DNA of 64,000 nt from Actinomycetaceae bacterium MB13-C1-2. Lineage in GTDB: Bacteria; Actinomycetota; Actinomycetes; Actinomycetales; Actinomycetaceae. Below, piece after piece: positions 18,137-28,343 of this stretch. The number at the start of each line of letters is the position of its first letter. The stretch's first letter is position 1. Under the pieces are notes generated by a model. It searched no databases. It was not told the origin of the DNA and worked only from the letters and a program-made list of their open reading frames with translations. Position numbers and translations under genes: made by a program. The stretch spans positions 1,426,001-1,490,000 of the forward strand of contig CP141731.1 of NCBI GenBank assembly GCA_035621235.1. The letters are read 5' to 3'.

Positions 18137-21100
18137 GTGCGTCAAGCAGTAGATTCAGGGGAGGCGGTCGACTACGGCCGGTTGCTTGAGCGCGGGCTCG
18201 AAGGCGAGTCTTTTTGTGTAAATGCCGGCCCGGGAACCGGCAAGACCACCCTGGCAGTCCAGTTGGCCGCACGGGCTTTGTCACAGAGATCCCATCATTC
18301 AGATGATTTCTGGTCTCCGGTGCTGGTATTGACACCCGACCGTCGTAGGGGAACCATTACGGATCGGCTTGTCAGTAGTGAGCTGGCAAAAGTCGAAGAT
18401 CATCGAGTCTCATCTGGGGTACTTGATGGCCCGGGAAGCCACAGGCTGGTGCGGTCGATTAACTCTTACGCTCATTTGGTCGCTAACCTCTGGGCGGTTG
18501 AGCGGGAACAGCCCGTTGCTCGGATTCCATTTGTCTCAGGTGGCGATGAGGACGCATGGGTCACGGAGTTTCTCAGTTCTCTGGCTGAGCCTGGGGAACG
18601 GTATACCACGCAGATTATGGGAACCCCGGTTTTTCGAATGGAACTTAGAAACCTCTTGGCGCGCGTGGGGGAGTTTGGGCTTCTCGCTGATGACCTAGAG
18701 AAGTTGGGGACGGAGTATGACCGTCCTGTCTGGTCGTTGGCGGCGCGAGCCTATCGGGAGTTTGCTGGCGACAAGGACGCGCCGTTCACCCCGGCGACCC
18801 CGCATGCCGATACTGCACGGATGCCTCGCATCGCGGCACGTTTGCTAGCTGGATGGCAAGGTGACAGGCAGACTGCTGGGCTGAAGGTTGGGCGGCCGGT
18901 TCCGAAGACCCTAATCGTTGATGACGTACAGGATCTGACGGTTTCTGGGGCTCAGTTGGTACGAACCGTTGCTCGGTATGCCGAGCAGGTCATCCTCCTT
19001 AACTCTCCATTGACGGCGGCAGCGGCGTTTCGCGGTGGGGATCCAAGCCTAGGTGAACGATTGGCCCGCAACGTGGCACAAGACCGATCCGGCGGAGAGA
19101 CGTCTGAGCTGACGAACAGTGGCCAAGGTTTTCCTTTGGTGAGTTTGACGAAGAACTTTCGATCGGCGCCGAATATCGTCAGAGCCTCCAACGTGATTGG
19201 TTCATGGGTTGCCTCAGACGTCCCGAAAATGCAGGCGACCCGAGGTGGGCAAGATCAGAGCGTGACCTTGGCGCTCTCACCGACGGACACTCGCTTGGAG
19301 ACGCTTATTGCCGAGAGACTGCGGAAGCACCATCTCTTCGAGGGTGTGCCCTGGGAGCAGATGGCAGTCATCGTCCGAAATGCCGCTCAGGTCGACTCGG
19401 TTCGGCGTCGCCTCATCCGTGCCGGAATCCCTCTGAAGAACGCCGACCGTCCGATGCGTCTATCTTCGGTGCCGATTTGTCGCTCGTTGCTTGAGCTAGT
19501 TGTCCAAGGGGCCCAGGAGCTGGGCGACTGGGCGTCGCCGGACGAGAGAGCCCAGATGCTTGACCCCAGTGCGGGAGCACTGGATTTGCTCAGGTCACCA
19601 CTGATTGTGGCTGACCCACTCGCCGTGTTTCGCCTAATCCGCGACCTACGCGCCAGATTGGGTGGGCGTGAGCTTACCGCTCTTGATTTGCTGAGTATCC
19701 CAGAGACCGAACTCGTCCTTGGTGAGATGAAAGGGGACCGGTCACGAACTCAGCTTCTAGCTAAGGTTCGTACGGCGCGAACACTGTGGCAGCTGAAGTC
19801 TAAGGCAGCTCAGATGACCCCCCAGGCCGGGCTTTGGCTGCTCTGGGACAGTTCTGGGCTGGCTGAGACCCTTCGAGAGCGGGCTGTTGCCCCCTCTACT
19901 TCGACTGCCGGATTAGTAGATGCTCGCGCTGCCGCCGACCAACTAGACGCGACCATAGCTTTGTTTAGAAAGGCCGATCTTTGGTCTCAGAAGCGTTTGG
20001 AGCGGGCGGATCTTGGTGGGGATACAGCCCTTGACTTTGCAAGCGAATCTCTTAAGGAACAGGTCGAGTCAGATTCACTGGTGCGGGGCGGAATCACGGA
20101 AACTGGTGTGCAGGTATTAACCGCGACGGCCAGCGCAGGCCAACAGTGGAGCGTGGTATGTATTGTCGGGCCGCAGGCGGGAGAGTGGCCCGGTGGGGCG
20201 GTCGGGTCTTTCGGCAACATTGGTGAGCTTCGAGCAATCATCGATTCTGCAATGGCAGAGAACTCCGAGGGTAGGCGATGGCGGGGAGAAGTCGCGCTTG
20301 GAGAGCATTTCATAGATCGCGGCGTAGGAATCGGTCGTCCATACGCTCAATCGGTGAAAGAGAAGAGAGCGGACGAGGCCAAGTTATTCAATCTCGCGGT
20401 CTCGCGGGCGATTGATCATCTCCATTTCTTCGCTGTCGAGAACGAGGATTCTGCGCCCAGTGTGTTCTTGTCTGGGCTGGAGGATCAAGAGATCGTTCCG
20501 CGCCTGCACGGGGAAGATGGTGAACCACAGTACTCAGAGTTGACAATGCGTTTGGACCTGCCTTCTGTGGTGGGTTCGCTCAGGCGCGTAATCTCGGGTC
20601 CAGACGCCGGTCAAGCGGTGAAGGAAGAGGCCGTCCGTATCCTTTCACTGCTCGCTGTCGAGGGGGTAGAGGGCGCGGATCCTGCGTTGTGGGCTTCAAC
20701 TGGTTCTATTTCATCTGATGCTCCTGTCATTAGTTCGGGTCCTCTTAGGCTTTCTCCCTCCAAGATTGGTAAGGCCGTGGACTGTTCGCTGATGTGGTTT
20801 CTTTCTTCTGTGAATCTTGACCCGCAGGATACCCAGGAATCGCGGGGGGAATACTCCCATTCAGCGTGGGGAACCATGCTCCACGAGATCGCCGAAGAAC
20901 ATCCGCAGGGAACATACGAAGAACTAATGGAAGCACTCACTGAAAAGTGGAATAGAGCGGGTTTTGAGACCGAGACTCACTGGGGACGTACCCGCTGGAA
21001 TGAGGCAAAGGAACAGATTAGTTCCCTGGCAGCTTACTTCGATGATTGCGAAGCAACAGTCGAAGTCGAGCAGGCTATGAGCTACCGCCTTGGGGATGCG

Positions 21101-21487
21101 GTCGTCAATGGAAGAATCGATCGGCTCGAGACGGGTCAAGACGGATCAGTGCGGATCATCGACATTAAGACTGGTACCCCGATCTCTGCGAGATCTGTGA
21201 AGGATAATCCGCAACTCCTGGCATACCAGCTTGGTTTGGCCGAGGCAGGAGAGCGAAATGGTGGGGCGGCACTCTTACAACTGAAAGCCGCGGCAGGCAA
21301 GGAGCTGGCCCTGCAACCCCCGCTCACTGCCGAAGAAGCCGAGCGGGTTCGTAGCGAATACTCAGAACTGGTTCTAACGCTGTCTGGCCGAACGTATGTC
21401 CCCTCGGAGGATGAACGGGTGTGCCGACTATGTCCGTTCAAGACGGTCTGTCCGGCTAAGGCCCAGTCGAGCAGGAGCACAGAGTGA
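18137..21487 (+). CDS. adnA: AdnA-type helicase-nuclease subunit
   Basis: One half of the actinobacterial AdnAB double-strand-break end-resection motor-nuclease. I start at GTG 18137 (AAAGGAG at 18126-18132), giving 1116 residues; the open frame extends upstream to a TTG at 18077. UvrD-like helicase with Walker A GPGTGKT at 31-37 but motif II reads LIVDDVQD, with Asp where the catalytic Glu is usual. This fits the known weaker motor of AdnA. The C-terminal PD-(D/E)XK nuclease has GRIDR and IDIKTGT. Four Cys (VDCSLMW; CRLCPFKTVC) make an AddB-like Fe-S site. Overlaps AdnB by four bases. Confidence 0.9.
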   Translation: MRQAVDSGEAVDYGRLLERGLEGESFCVNAGPGTGKTTLAVQLAARALSQRSHHSDDFWSPVLVLTPDRRRGTITDRLVSSELAKVEDHRVSSGVLDGPGSHRLVRSINSYAHLVANLWAVEREQPVARIPFVSGGDEDAWVTEFLSSLAEPGERYTTQIMGTPVFRMELRNLLARVGEFGLLADDLEKLGTEYDRPVWSLAARAYREFAGDKDAPFTPATPHADTARMPRIAARLLAGWQGDRQTAGLKVGRPVPKTLIVDDVQDLTVSGAQLVRTVARYAEQVILLNSPLTAAAAFRGGDPSLGERLARNVAQDRSGGETSELTNSGQGFPLVSLTKNFRSAPNIVRASNVIGSWVASDVPKMQATRGGQDQSVTLALSPTDTRLETLIAERLRKHHLFEGVPWEQMAVIVRNAAQVDSVRRRLIRAGIPLKNADRPMRLSSVPICRSLLELVVQGAQELGDWASPDERAQMLDPSAGALDLLRSPLIVADPLAVFRLIRDLRARLGGRELTALDLLSIPETELVLGEMKGDRSRTQLLAKVRTARTLWQLKSKAAQMTPQAGLWLLWDSSGLAETLRERAVAPSTSTAGLVDARAAADQLDATIALFRKADLWSQKRLERADLGGDTALDFASESLKEQVESDSLVRGGITETGVQVLTATASAGQQWSVVCIVGPQAGEWPGGAVGSFGNIGELRAIIDSAMAENSEGRRWRGEVALGEHFIDRGVGIGRPYAQSVKEKRADEAKLFNLAVSRAIDHLHFFAVENEDSAPSVFLSGLEDQEIVPRLHGEDGEPQYSELTMRLDLPSVVGSLRRVISGPDAGQAVKEEAVRILSLLAVEGVEGADPALWASTGSISSDAPVISSGPLRLSPSKIGKAVDCSLMWFLSSVNLDPQDTQESRGEYSHSAWGTMLHEIAEEHPQGTYEELMEALTEKWNRAGFETETHWGRTRWNEAKEQISSLAAYFDDCEATVEVEQAMSYRLGDAVVNGRIDRLETGQDGSVRIIDIKTGTPISARSVKDNPQLLAYQLGLAEAGERNGGAALLQLKAAAGKELALQPPLTAEEAERVRSEYSELVLTLSGRTYVPSEDERVCRLCPFKTVCPAKAQSSRSTE

Positions 21488-24400
21488 AGGGCAAGATCGT
21501 GGAGACTCAACAGGGTCATGCTGCGCTGATGGAGCTTGTGGACCGGTTGTCGCTAAAGAAGCCGACGGAGGAGCAATCCGAGATCGCAGTGTATCCGCCC
21601 TATGTTAGCGATTCAGAGGGTGAGGTAGCGGGCCAAACCCGGGAGGGACAACAGCGGACTGCTCAGCCGCTCCTAGTGGTGGCGGGTGCTGGCTCCGGTA
21701 AGACAGAGACCCTATCTTTGCGCGCTACCTATATCGCCGCAACGTATGGGGTGTCCCCGGAGAATATCCTGGGACTTACATTCACTCGTAAGGCTGCCGC
21801 GGAGCTAGAACAGCGTCTTCGTAGCCGACTGCGGCAGTGGAATCTGCAGACTGGAGCCGGAGAACTGGATGTATTGGCAGGCAGTCCCGAAGCGACGACT
21901 TACAACGGTTTTGCACTTTCCGTTGTTAGGGAGTTCGGTGGCCTGGTCGGAATCGACCCCGGAATAAATCACCTGGGTGAGGCAGCCGCATGGCAACTGA
22001 TGAGCGAGATAATCGCAGGCTGGCGCGGTGACCTATCGGCCGGCAGCATGGAGACAGTCACCGACAACGCTCTACGGCTGCGCCAAGACATTATGAACCA
22101 GGCAATGACTGTGAGACAGGCTCGCTCAGAACTTGAGTCGCTGTGCCAGCGATTCGCGGACGCAGAAGCCAATCCGAGTCCGAGCGGAGGAAGACCCAGG
22201 TTCATCACGTTTCACCGCAACGGCAAGGCCGCCGTTGAGGCGCGCTTGCAACTCTTGGACATCATCGATGCGTTCAATGAACAGATCAGGGTCGATGGGT
22301 ACATGGATTTTGCCGATCAGGTACAGGGGGCGATTGCCGTAGTCGAGCAGTCGGCAGAGGCGAGAGAGATACTTCGTGAACGACACCAGATCGTCTTTCT
22401 AGACGAGTTTCAGGATACGTCGGTGTCTCAAATGAGGTTTCTTTCCGCTTTGTTCTCCGATCATCCAGTGACTGCGGTTGGTGATCCAAACCAGGCGATT
22501 TATGGGTGGCGGGGGGCCTCGGCTGCCTCGCTCGATGATTTCCACTCCCTATTCAACAAGAACAGGGACGTCTTGAACGCTACTCTCACCCTTTCAACGG
22601 CATGGCGAAATGATCAACTGATCCTAGATGTGGCTAATAGGGTGGCCGCACCACTTTCGGAGCCACCCTCCTGGATAATCGATAAGCGAAACGCTGGCAC
22701 GGGGCCGGTGAGGAATGATCAGAGCGTGGCGCTGCCGGTTCTTACCGCGCGTAGGAATGTCGGTCCGGGTTCGGTTACTGCCAACTACTTTGAGTTCCAA
22801 GATCAGAGCATCGCTGACACCGTCGAGTTCATCCGGTCTGTCCGTGAACAAGATCCCGGGTCGTCCGCAGCGGTACTTGGCCGGACTTCAAAGATTCTTC
22901 TGCGGGTCGTTGAGGCATTGAGAGAAGCAGGGCTCCCGGCCCAATTGGCTTCGGGCGAGGCTCTGCTGAGCCACCCAATGGTGGTGGATCTGCGGGCGGC
23001 TCTTGAGGTCACTACGGACATCGGCAGGTCCGATTCTTTAGCTCGTCTACTAACAAACTTGGATCTTGGAGTCTCGGATCTCCGCGCTCTATCTGACCTC
23101 GCGCGTCATCTCGCATATAAGAGCCCGGGCGATGACAGACGACAAACCCTGATCCTGGAAGCAGTGAGCGCCATCGGTGAGGGCCACGAGCCAGACAACA
23201 TGACAGAGGTCGCCAGAGGACGTATCGCTGGGCTGGCAAGTCGGCTCGAATCTATGAGACACCGACGCGACAGATCGATCACAGAGCAAATCGATAACGC
23301 CCGGTGGGTGTTTGGTCTTGACTCAAATGCTCTTGCCGATCCGACATCCTCGGGTGTCTCAGAGGTACTAGACCAGTTCTCGCAGATTGCTTCAGACTAC
23401 GAATCCGGCGCCGATCGACCCACGATGGAAGCATTCCTTGAGTGGGTTAGCGTTGCGGAGCAACAGGAACGCGGGATCGCCTTGCCATCGGTCCAGATTG
23501 ATCCGGATGCGATCCAGGTTATGACGGTTCACGCCGCAAAAGGGCTGGAATGGGATGCGGTGGCTGTGGTCGATCTGACCAGCGGCGGTTTCCCGAGCTA
23601 TCGAGGGGGGGAACAGAGGAGGACCGAAGAAGCACTACAACCTGAGGCGCCGACCGATCCGAAGCCCACTAGCGGATGGTGGACCGACCAGCAGCGCCTG
23701 CCTTTTGAGTTGCGAGCAGACCATCGCCACCTGCCGAACCCGAACTATCTGGACATGGAAGCGGCAGGAGGGGGAGTTCTTGAAACAGAGTTTAAGGACC
23801 AAATGGGAGAGTACGTGCTTCGAGAAGAGCGCCGACTTGCCTACGTCGCCTTCACTAGAGCAAAGAAGTGGTTGCATCTGTCCGGGGCTTGGAACCGCGG
23901 CGGGGCGAGCGTTTATCTCCCCTCTGCATTCCTCACTGAAGCAGCGGATGTAAACGGCGTGCGATCGACTATGGTGCTTTCGCCAACCCGGGAGCAGATC
24001 GAAGAGCATAGGGCCGAGACCGGGAATGTGAGCTTTCCTCGTGATCCAGGTGTGACTCGGAGAGCCGCAGAACAGGCTGCAGCACGCGTGCTTGAGTCAA
24101 TGAAAGAAATTGAAAGGCACTCTGAGGATGGGGGAGACAGGGTCTCGCGACGTGAGCGTGTACTGGCGTCTGTTGAAAGTAGAGGCTTGGCAAATACCGT
24201 GTCTCGGCTACTCGCAGACAGGGACGCCAGAGAAAGCGAAGCGCTGAATGCCGACGACCGACCTGAGATCATACTTAGGCGCGTTGGGCAGGTACGAGAG
24301 CTGAACGTCACCGAGCTTGCGCAGTATGAGCGGGATCCACGCGCAACGGCAAATGAGCTACTCAGGCCAATACCAAAGCCGCCCGGGGACCAGAGCCTGT

Positions 24401-24927
24401 TGGGAACGGCCTTCCATAGGTGGATCGAACTGTACTTGGGCAAGGCCGGAGCCGCTTCCAGCGATATCGGAACAAATCCTGAGTTCGAGTCCGACGACCC
24501 GGCCAACGGCCTACTGGTTGGGAACCAGATGGCGGAAGCCCTTCCCCCTTCGGAGCGGGAGCGATTCAAGAGGATGCGGGACGCGTTTCTTGCGGCTGAC
24601 CCGCTTGACGGACTAGAGGTTGAGGCGCTGGAAGTGGCGTTCTGGGTTCCGACCGGTGAGATTCCTGTCCGCGGCCGTATTGACGCGGTTCTTAGGGACA
24701 ACGAGGGCAACTACAAACTGATTGACTGGAAGACCACAGGAAGGTCGAGTAGATCCCTAAGCGCCGACTGGGTTCGCTACTACATCGCTCAACTTAGCCA
24801 GTACGTCGCAGCCTGGAAGCCGCGCGCCGATGAAGAGGGAGTCGGAATCAGCGCTGAGCTCCTATTCATCGCCCCTGACGGAACTCAGAGGATTACGTTG
24901 GATCAGCTGCTAGAGATGGAAAGCTAG
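21484..24927 (+). CDS. adnB: AdnB-type helicase-nuclease subunit
   Basis: Lead motor of the AdnAB complex, 1147 residues, with a UvrD-type SF1A helicase and a C-terminal RecB-like nuclease. Walker A is GAGSGKT at 68-74. Motif II is FLDEFQDTS, motif III VGDPNQAIYGWRGAS, and motif V/VI MTVHAAKGLEWDAV and RRLAYVAFTRAKK. The nuclease motif is GRIDAV followed by LIDWKTTGR. Unlike AdnA, the nuclease shows no four-cysteine cluster. GTG start overlaps the AdnA TGA (GTGA), so the two are made together. It ends at a large inverted-repeat region. Confidence 0.92.
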   Translation: MKGKIVETQQGHAALMELVDRLSLKKPTEEQSEIAVYPPYVSDSEGEVAGQTREGQQRTAQPLLVVAGAGSGKTETLSLRATYIAATYGVSPENILGLTFTRKAAAELEQRLRSRLRQWNLQTGAGELDVLAGSPEATTYNGFALSVVREFGGLVGIDPGINHLGEAAAWQLMSEIIAGWRGDLSAGSMETVTDNALRLRQDIMNQAMTVRQARSELESLCQRFADAEANPSPSGGRPRFITFHRNGKAAVEARLQLLDIIDAFNEQIRVDGYMDFADQVQGAIAVVEQSAEAREILRERHQIVFLDEFQDTSVSQMRFLSALFSDHPVTAVGDPNQAIYGWRGASAASLDDFHSLFNKNRDVLNATLTLSTAWRNDQLILDVANRVAAPLSEPPSWIIDKRNAGTGPVRNDQSVALPVLTARRNVGPGSVTANYFEFQDQSIADTVEFIRSVREQDPGSSAAVLGRTSKILLRVVEALREAGLPAQLASGEALLSHPMVVDLRAALEVTTDIGRSDSLARLLTNLDLGVSDLRALSDLARHLAYKSPGDDRRQTLILEAVSAIGEGHEPDNMTEVARGRIAGLASRLESMRHRRDRSITEQIDNARWVFGLDSNALADPTSSGVSEVLDQFSQIASDYESGADRPTMEAFLEWVSVAEQQERGIALPSVQIDPDAIQVMTVHAAKGLEWDAVAVVDLTSGGFPSYRGGEQRRTEEALQPEAPTDPKPTSGWWTDQQRLPFELRADHRHLPNPNYLDMEAAGGGVLETEFKDQMGEYVLREERRLAYVAFTRAKKWLHLSGAWNRGGASVYLPSAFLTEAADVNGVRSTMVLSPTREQIEEHRAETGNVSFPRDPGVTRRAAEQAAARVLESMKEIERHSEDGGDRVSRRERVLASVESRGLANTVSRLLADRDARESEALNADDRPEIILRRVGQVRELNVTELAQYERDPRATANELLRPIPKPPGDQSLLGTAFHRWIELYLGKAGAASSDIGTNPEFESDDPANGLLVGNQMAEALPPSERERFKRMRDAFLAADPLDGLEVEALEVAFWVPTGEIPVRGRIDAVLRDNEGNYKLIDWKTTGRSSRSLSADWVRYYIAQLSQYVAAWKPRADEEGVGISAELLFIAPDGTQRITLDQLLEMES

Positions 24928-25089
24928 GGTGTGTCTGCTAAGTTCCTGCTTGTTGTGGTGACCGGGAAGTCCGCGTTTGCTACGTTGTTATCGTCGGCTT
25001 TGCCACCAGCAAAGCCTCCTCTTCCGCCTTGCAACCACGAATTTCCTGGTGGTCCTCGCCCGAGCACAGATTCAGGACACACACCCTAG
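24924..25089. repeat. Inverted-repeat-bounded intergenic element
   Basis: CTAGGGTGTGTC at 24924-24935 is matched in inverse orientation by GACACACACCCTAG at 25076-25089 (one extra AC). Inside is a perfect hairpin GGCTTTGC (24996-25003) / GCAAAGCC (25009-25016). It starts on the adnB stop codon and ends 36 bases before the convergent neighbour's stop. It may be a MITE-like insertion or a compound bidirectional terminator. Confidence 0.5.
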
Positions 25090-25124
25090 TCTCACCAACG
25101 GGTGAGGCACTCCAAATCGCCTGC

Positions 25125-26198
25125 TTACAGCTCCTCGTCCAGTTCTGCTCCCGCCACTGTGGCACCGGTCGGGCTGGCTGAAGAAGTGGACGATCCAAGT
25201 CGTAAGAGAGGCTCTTCCTCTGCGGTGAACTTGATCTCGATGACATCTTCCTTGGGCGCGACCAATAACTCGCCCATCAGGTCTTTGTCCAGTTCCCTCA
25301 GCGCATCCACGCCAGCCTTGCGCCAAGCCGAGTCATCAGCCTGGACCGCCTGGTCGTACCATCTGAGCGTCTCGATCTCAGCGTAGAACTGCGCTCGTGT
25401 CAGAAGGTGCAGGTCTCGCGCTATCCGTGCCCGCGAGTAAGCCGCCTCAAACGAGCGAAGGAACCCGTCGTCTGCGCCGTACATGAGCCACGTCAAGTCC
25501 AAAGCGGGGTCATCGACTCGCGCCGCTTCGAATCCCCGCACGCCCAGCACCGCGCCTCCCTGGGCGACCTGCAGATTATTAGTGCTCAGGGTTCCGTGAA
25601 TCGGGGTTGAGTCAAATTGCCAAAGGGCAGAGTCTTTCAGCGCTCCGACCCACCGGGTTCGCAGATCAGCGGGCAATACCGAACCATGCTGTTCGACTAG
25701 ACCGGCGACCTGACCTCTGTTCTCTTCAGCAGTGTTTAGTTGCCCCGAAGCCTCGAAGTAAGCATCACTCGGGAGGTTATGTAGCTGTCCTAACGCCTTA
25801 CCAATCGTTGAGGCAAGCGCACCGCCCCCATTGAGATACCCCTCGCCTCCCGGTTCTCCACCCATGTGTGGGTACACCAACACAAGGAACCCCGACTTCT
25901 GACGAAGAACGGCCGTCGGTACCGGAACACTGAAGGGAAGCTTGTTCACACCGACGTATCCGTCGAGCAGCCTAAGCACTTGTAGTAGGCGTTCGGCACT
26001 ATCTTTCGACAATTGCGAGGAGGTTGACCATACTTGCCAGTCCTTCCCATGATCATCGACGATCGTTACTATTGCGCCACTTCCGGTAGCGACATAGTCT
26101 TTAGCTCCCAGAGCTTGGAGGCCCGGAACCATGGCGTTGGCAAGGGCTGCTAACTCAAGCGCGGACGGCGGCTTGGCGACTGCTTTAGGACTCACCAT
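25125..26198 (-). CDS. APH-fold phosphotransferase homologue without catalytic Asp
   Basis: 357-residue protein of the aminoglycoside/macrolide-phosphotransferase-like kinase superfamily. The catalytic loop that normally reads HGDLxxxN is IHGTLSTNN here. The metal-binding IDxE segment is [16 protein letters not shown], so both functional aspartates are gone while the surrounding framework is kept. This suggests a pseudokinase or a non-catalytic ligand-binding role. The C-terminal ~50 residues are an acidic tail. It is divergent from prfB with a 74-base gap. Real activity cannot be excluded from sequence alone. Confidence 0.8.
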   Translation of the reverse strand: MVSPKAVAKPPSALELAALANAMVPGLQALGAKDYVATGSGAIVTIVDDHGKDWQVWSTSSQLSKDSAERLLQVLRLLDGYVGVNKLPFSVPVPTAVLRQKSGFLVLVYPHMGGEPGGEGYLNGGGALASTIGKALGQLHNLPSDAYFEASGQLNTAEENRGQVAGLVEQHGSVLPADLRTRWVGALKDSALWQFDSTPIHGTLSTNNLQVAQGGAVLGVRGFEAARVDDPALDLTWLMYGADDGFLRSFEAAYSRARIARDLHLLTRAQFYAEIETLRWYDQAVQADDSAWRKAGVDALRELDKDLMGELLVAPKEDVIEIKFTAEEEPLLRLGSSTSSASPTGATVAGAELDEEL

Positions 26199-26272
26199 TC
26201 CAAGTTACCCAGCTAGACGGGGCAGATCGGCTTGGACGCGCCGCACAAACTAGGTCCGGTAAGGTAGGTGCC

Positions 26273-27391
26273 GTGAGCACAGATTTCGGCGCGGCCATTG
26301 CGTCTTTACGCGGCACCATGCAGAACGTCGAATCGGTTGCAGATCCGCAACGGCTTGAGGCGGATATCGCCAGGCTTTCGGACGAGGCAGCGGCCCCTGA
26401 TCTCTGGGATGATCCCGATGCGGCGCAGAAGGTCACTTCCGAACTTAGCCATCTCCAGTCCGAGCTTGAGAGGCTGCGTGTCATCGACTCTCGGATCGAC
26501 GATCTTGAGGCGATGGTTGAGCTCGCCGACGAATCGGAGAGCGATGAGGAGCGCCAGGAGATTCTCACCGAGTGTGACAGGGATCTTGCGAAGTTACGGA
26601 ACGATATTTCCGATCTTGAAATCCGCACTTTGCTTGACGGGGAATACGACGAACGGCACGCGGTCGTCACTATCCGTTCAGGCGCCGGAGGAGTCGACGC
26701 GGCCGACTTCGCTCATATGCTGCTTCGCATGTACCTGCGCTGGGCGGAGCGCCGGGGATTCAAGACCAAGATGCTCGACACCTCGTACGCAGATGTTGCG
26801 GGGATCAAGTCTGCAACGTTCGAGGTTGAGGCGCCGTACGCATACGGAACTTTGTCAGTCGAGTCGGGGACGCACCGCCTCGTTCGCATTAGCCCGTTCG
26901 ATAACCAGGGTCGCCGCCAAACCGGGTTCGCTGCGGTGGAAGTGATCCCTCTGATTGAGACGACAGATCATATCGAGATTCCCGATACCGATCTTAAGGT
27001 CGACGTCTTCCGCAGTTCAGGACCGGGTGGACAGTCTGTCAACACGACAGACTCGGCGGTGCGCATCACGCACCTACCCACGGGGATCGTCGTCTCAATG
27101 CAAGACGAGAAATCACAGATTCAAAACCGTGCCGCTGCGATGCGCGTTTTGCAGTCACGTTTGCTTATGTTGCGGCACGAGGAAGAAAAGGCCAAGAAGG
27201 ACGAACTAAAGGGCGATGTCAAGGCGTCCTGGGGTGACCAGATGCGCTCGTACGTTCTTCAGCCCTTCCAAATGGTTAAAGATCTGAGGACGGAACACGA
27301 GTCCGGAAATACCCAGGCCGTATTCGACGGAGACATTGATGACTTCATCAACGCGGGAATTCGCTGGCGTAAGCAGTCTCAAAAGGACTAG
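26273..27391 (+). CDS. prfB: Peptide chain release factor 2
   Basis: Catalyses peptide release at UGA and UAA codons. 372 residues. The peptidyl-tRNA hydrolysis motif GGQ lies in [14 protein letters not shown] near residue 252, and the tripeptide anticodon region SPF in [15 protein letters not shown]. The reading frame is continuous: there is no in-frame UGA near codon 26, so the programmed +1 frameshift of many other bacteria is absent. GTG start with AAGGTAGG upstream. First gene of the conserved prfB-ftsE-ftsX-M23-smpB cluster. Confidence 0.96.
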   Translation: MSTDFGAAIASLRGTMQNVESVADPQRLEADIARLSDEAAAPDLWDDPDAAQKVTSELSHLQSELERLRVIDSRIDDLEAMVELADESESDEERQEILTECDRDLAKLRNDISDLEIRTLLDGEYDERHAVVTIRSGAGGVDAADFAHMLLRMYLRWAERRGFKTKMLDTSYADVAGIKSATFEVEAPYAYGTLSVESGTHRLVRISPFDNQGRRQTGFAAVEVIPLIETTDHIEIPDTDLKVDVFRSSGPGGQSVNTTDSAVRITHLPTGIVVSMQDEKSQIQNRAAAMRVLQSRLLMLRHEEEKAKKDELKGDVKASWGDQMRSYVLQPFQMVKDLRTEHESGNTQAVFDGDIDDFINAGIRWRKQSQKD

Positions 27392-27452
27392 TGTCGCGTG
27401 CCGCAACTTCGCCCCATATCCTCATGCACCGAGCGAATGCCCTCGGGCGGAC

Positions 27453-27505
27453 ACTTGTTTGGCTTGCGATGCTCCAACTCCGCACCCGGTCGGCGAAACG
27501 AATTT
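27453..27505 (+). repeat. Dispersed intergenic repeat, divergent copy C
   Basis: A weaker match to copies A and B: it shares TGTTTG-CTTG-GATG and CGAAACGAA-TTGC in the same order and the same reading frame (LVWLAM...AKRIC). It lies in the 260-base gap between prfB and ftsE. The remainder of that gap shows no gene and presumably holds the ftsE promoter. Confidence 0.4.
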
Positions 27506-27651
27506 GCAGCTTGGCACGTTAACCCAGAGCAGATTCATAGGGTCACAGAGTGCCAGGCGGTGCGTGTCGCACACATCCGGTTAGAAACTGGAACTTAGGC
27601 TGATTCAAGTCAGATGTTAAAGACGAGCACCATCGTCCACAAGAGTGAGCA

Positions 27652-28341
27652 ATGATTCGATTCGAGAACGTGACGAAGGTTTATGTGAAGGGTGCCAGCC
27701 CTGCGCTTGACAACGTCACCCTGGAAATTGAGCGCGGAGAGTTTGCTTTCCTGGTCGGTAAGTCCGGGTCGGGTAAGTCCACCATGTTGCAGCTAATCCT
27801 TCGCGAGCAGAGGGCAACCTCGGGCGAGGTTTGGGTTCTGGGACAGAACTTGACCACGCTTCCGCAGTGGCGCGTTCCTAAGATCCGGCGCCAGATTGGG
27901 ACGGTGTTCCAAGACTTCCGACTATTGCCGTCGAAAACGGTTGCAGAGAATGTTGCCCTGGCAATGCAGGTTATTGGCCGGCCCCGTCACGCAATCAAGA
28001 CTGAAGTTCCTGAAGTACTTGAGTTAGTTGGTTTGGAAGGCAAAGAGAAACGCCTACCAACGGAGCTTTCAGGTGGAGAGGAACAAAGGGTTGCGATTGC
28101 CCGCGCCATGGTGAACCGGCCTCAGGTTCTACTGGCCGACGAACCTACCGGCAACCTGGACCCGGAGACCTCACTTGGAATCATGCGTCTTCTCGATCGG
28201 ATTAATCGGTCCGGCACCACTGTCGTAATGGCGACTCACGACGCAAAGATCGTTGACCAGATGCGAAAACGTGTGATTGAGCTTGAAGACGGACATGTGG
28301 TCCGTGACCAAAATCGGGGTGTCTATGGAGGGGGGATGTAA
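27652..28341 (+). CDS. ftsE: Cell division ATP-binding protein FtsE
   Basis: ATPase of the FtsEX complex, which controls peptidoglycan hydrolases at the division site rather than transporting a solute. 229 residues with Walker [10 protein letters not shown] at 36-44, Q-loop [12 protein letters not shown], signature LSGGEEQR, Walker [13 protein letters not shown] and H-loop ATHD. It ends three bases before ftsX. Confidence 0.97.
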   Translation: MIRFENVTKVYVKGASPALDNVTLEIERGEFAFLVGKSGSGKSTMLQLILREQRATSGEVWVLGQNLTTLPQWRVPKIRRQIGTVFQDFRLLPSKTVAENVALAMQVIGRPRHAIKTEVPEVLELVGLEGKEKRLPTELSGGEEQRVAIARAMVNRPQVLLADEPTGNLDPETSLGIMRLLDRINRSGTTVVMATHDAKIVDQMRKRVIELEDGHVVRDQNRGVYGGGM

Positions 28342-28343
28342 CG

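Noticed and set aside
26273-26400. Programmed +1 frameshift in prfB
   Set aside because: The frame is continuous from the GTG through the domain I region and has no early in-frame UGA, so no frameshift is needed.
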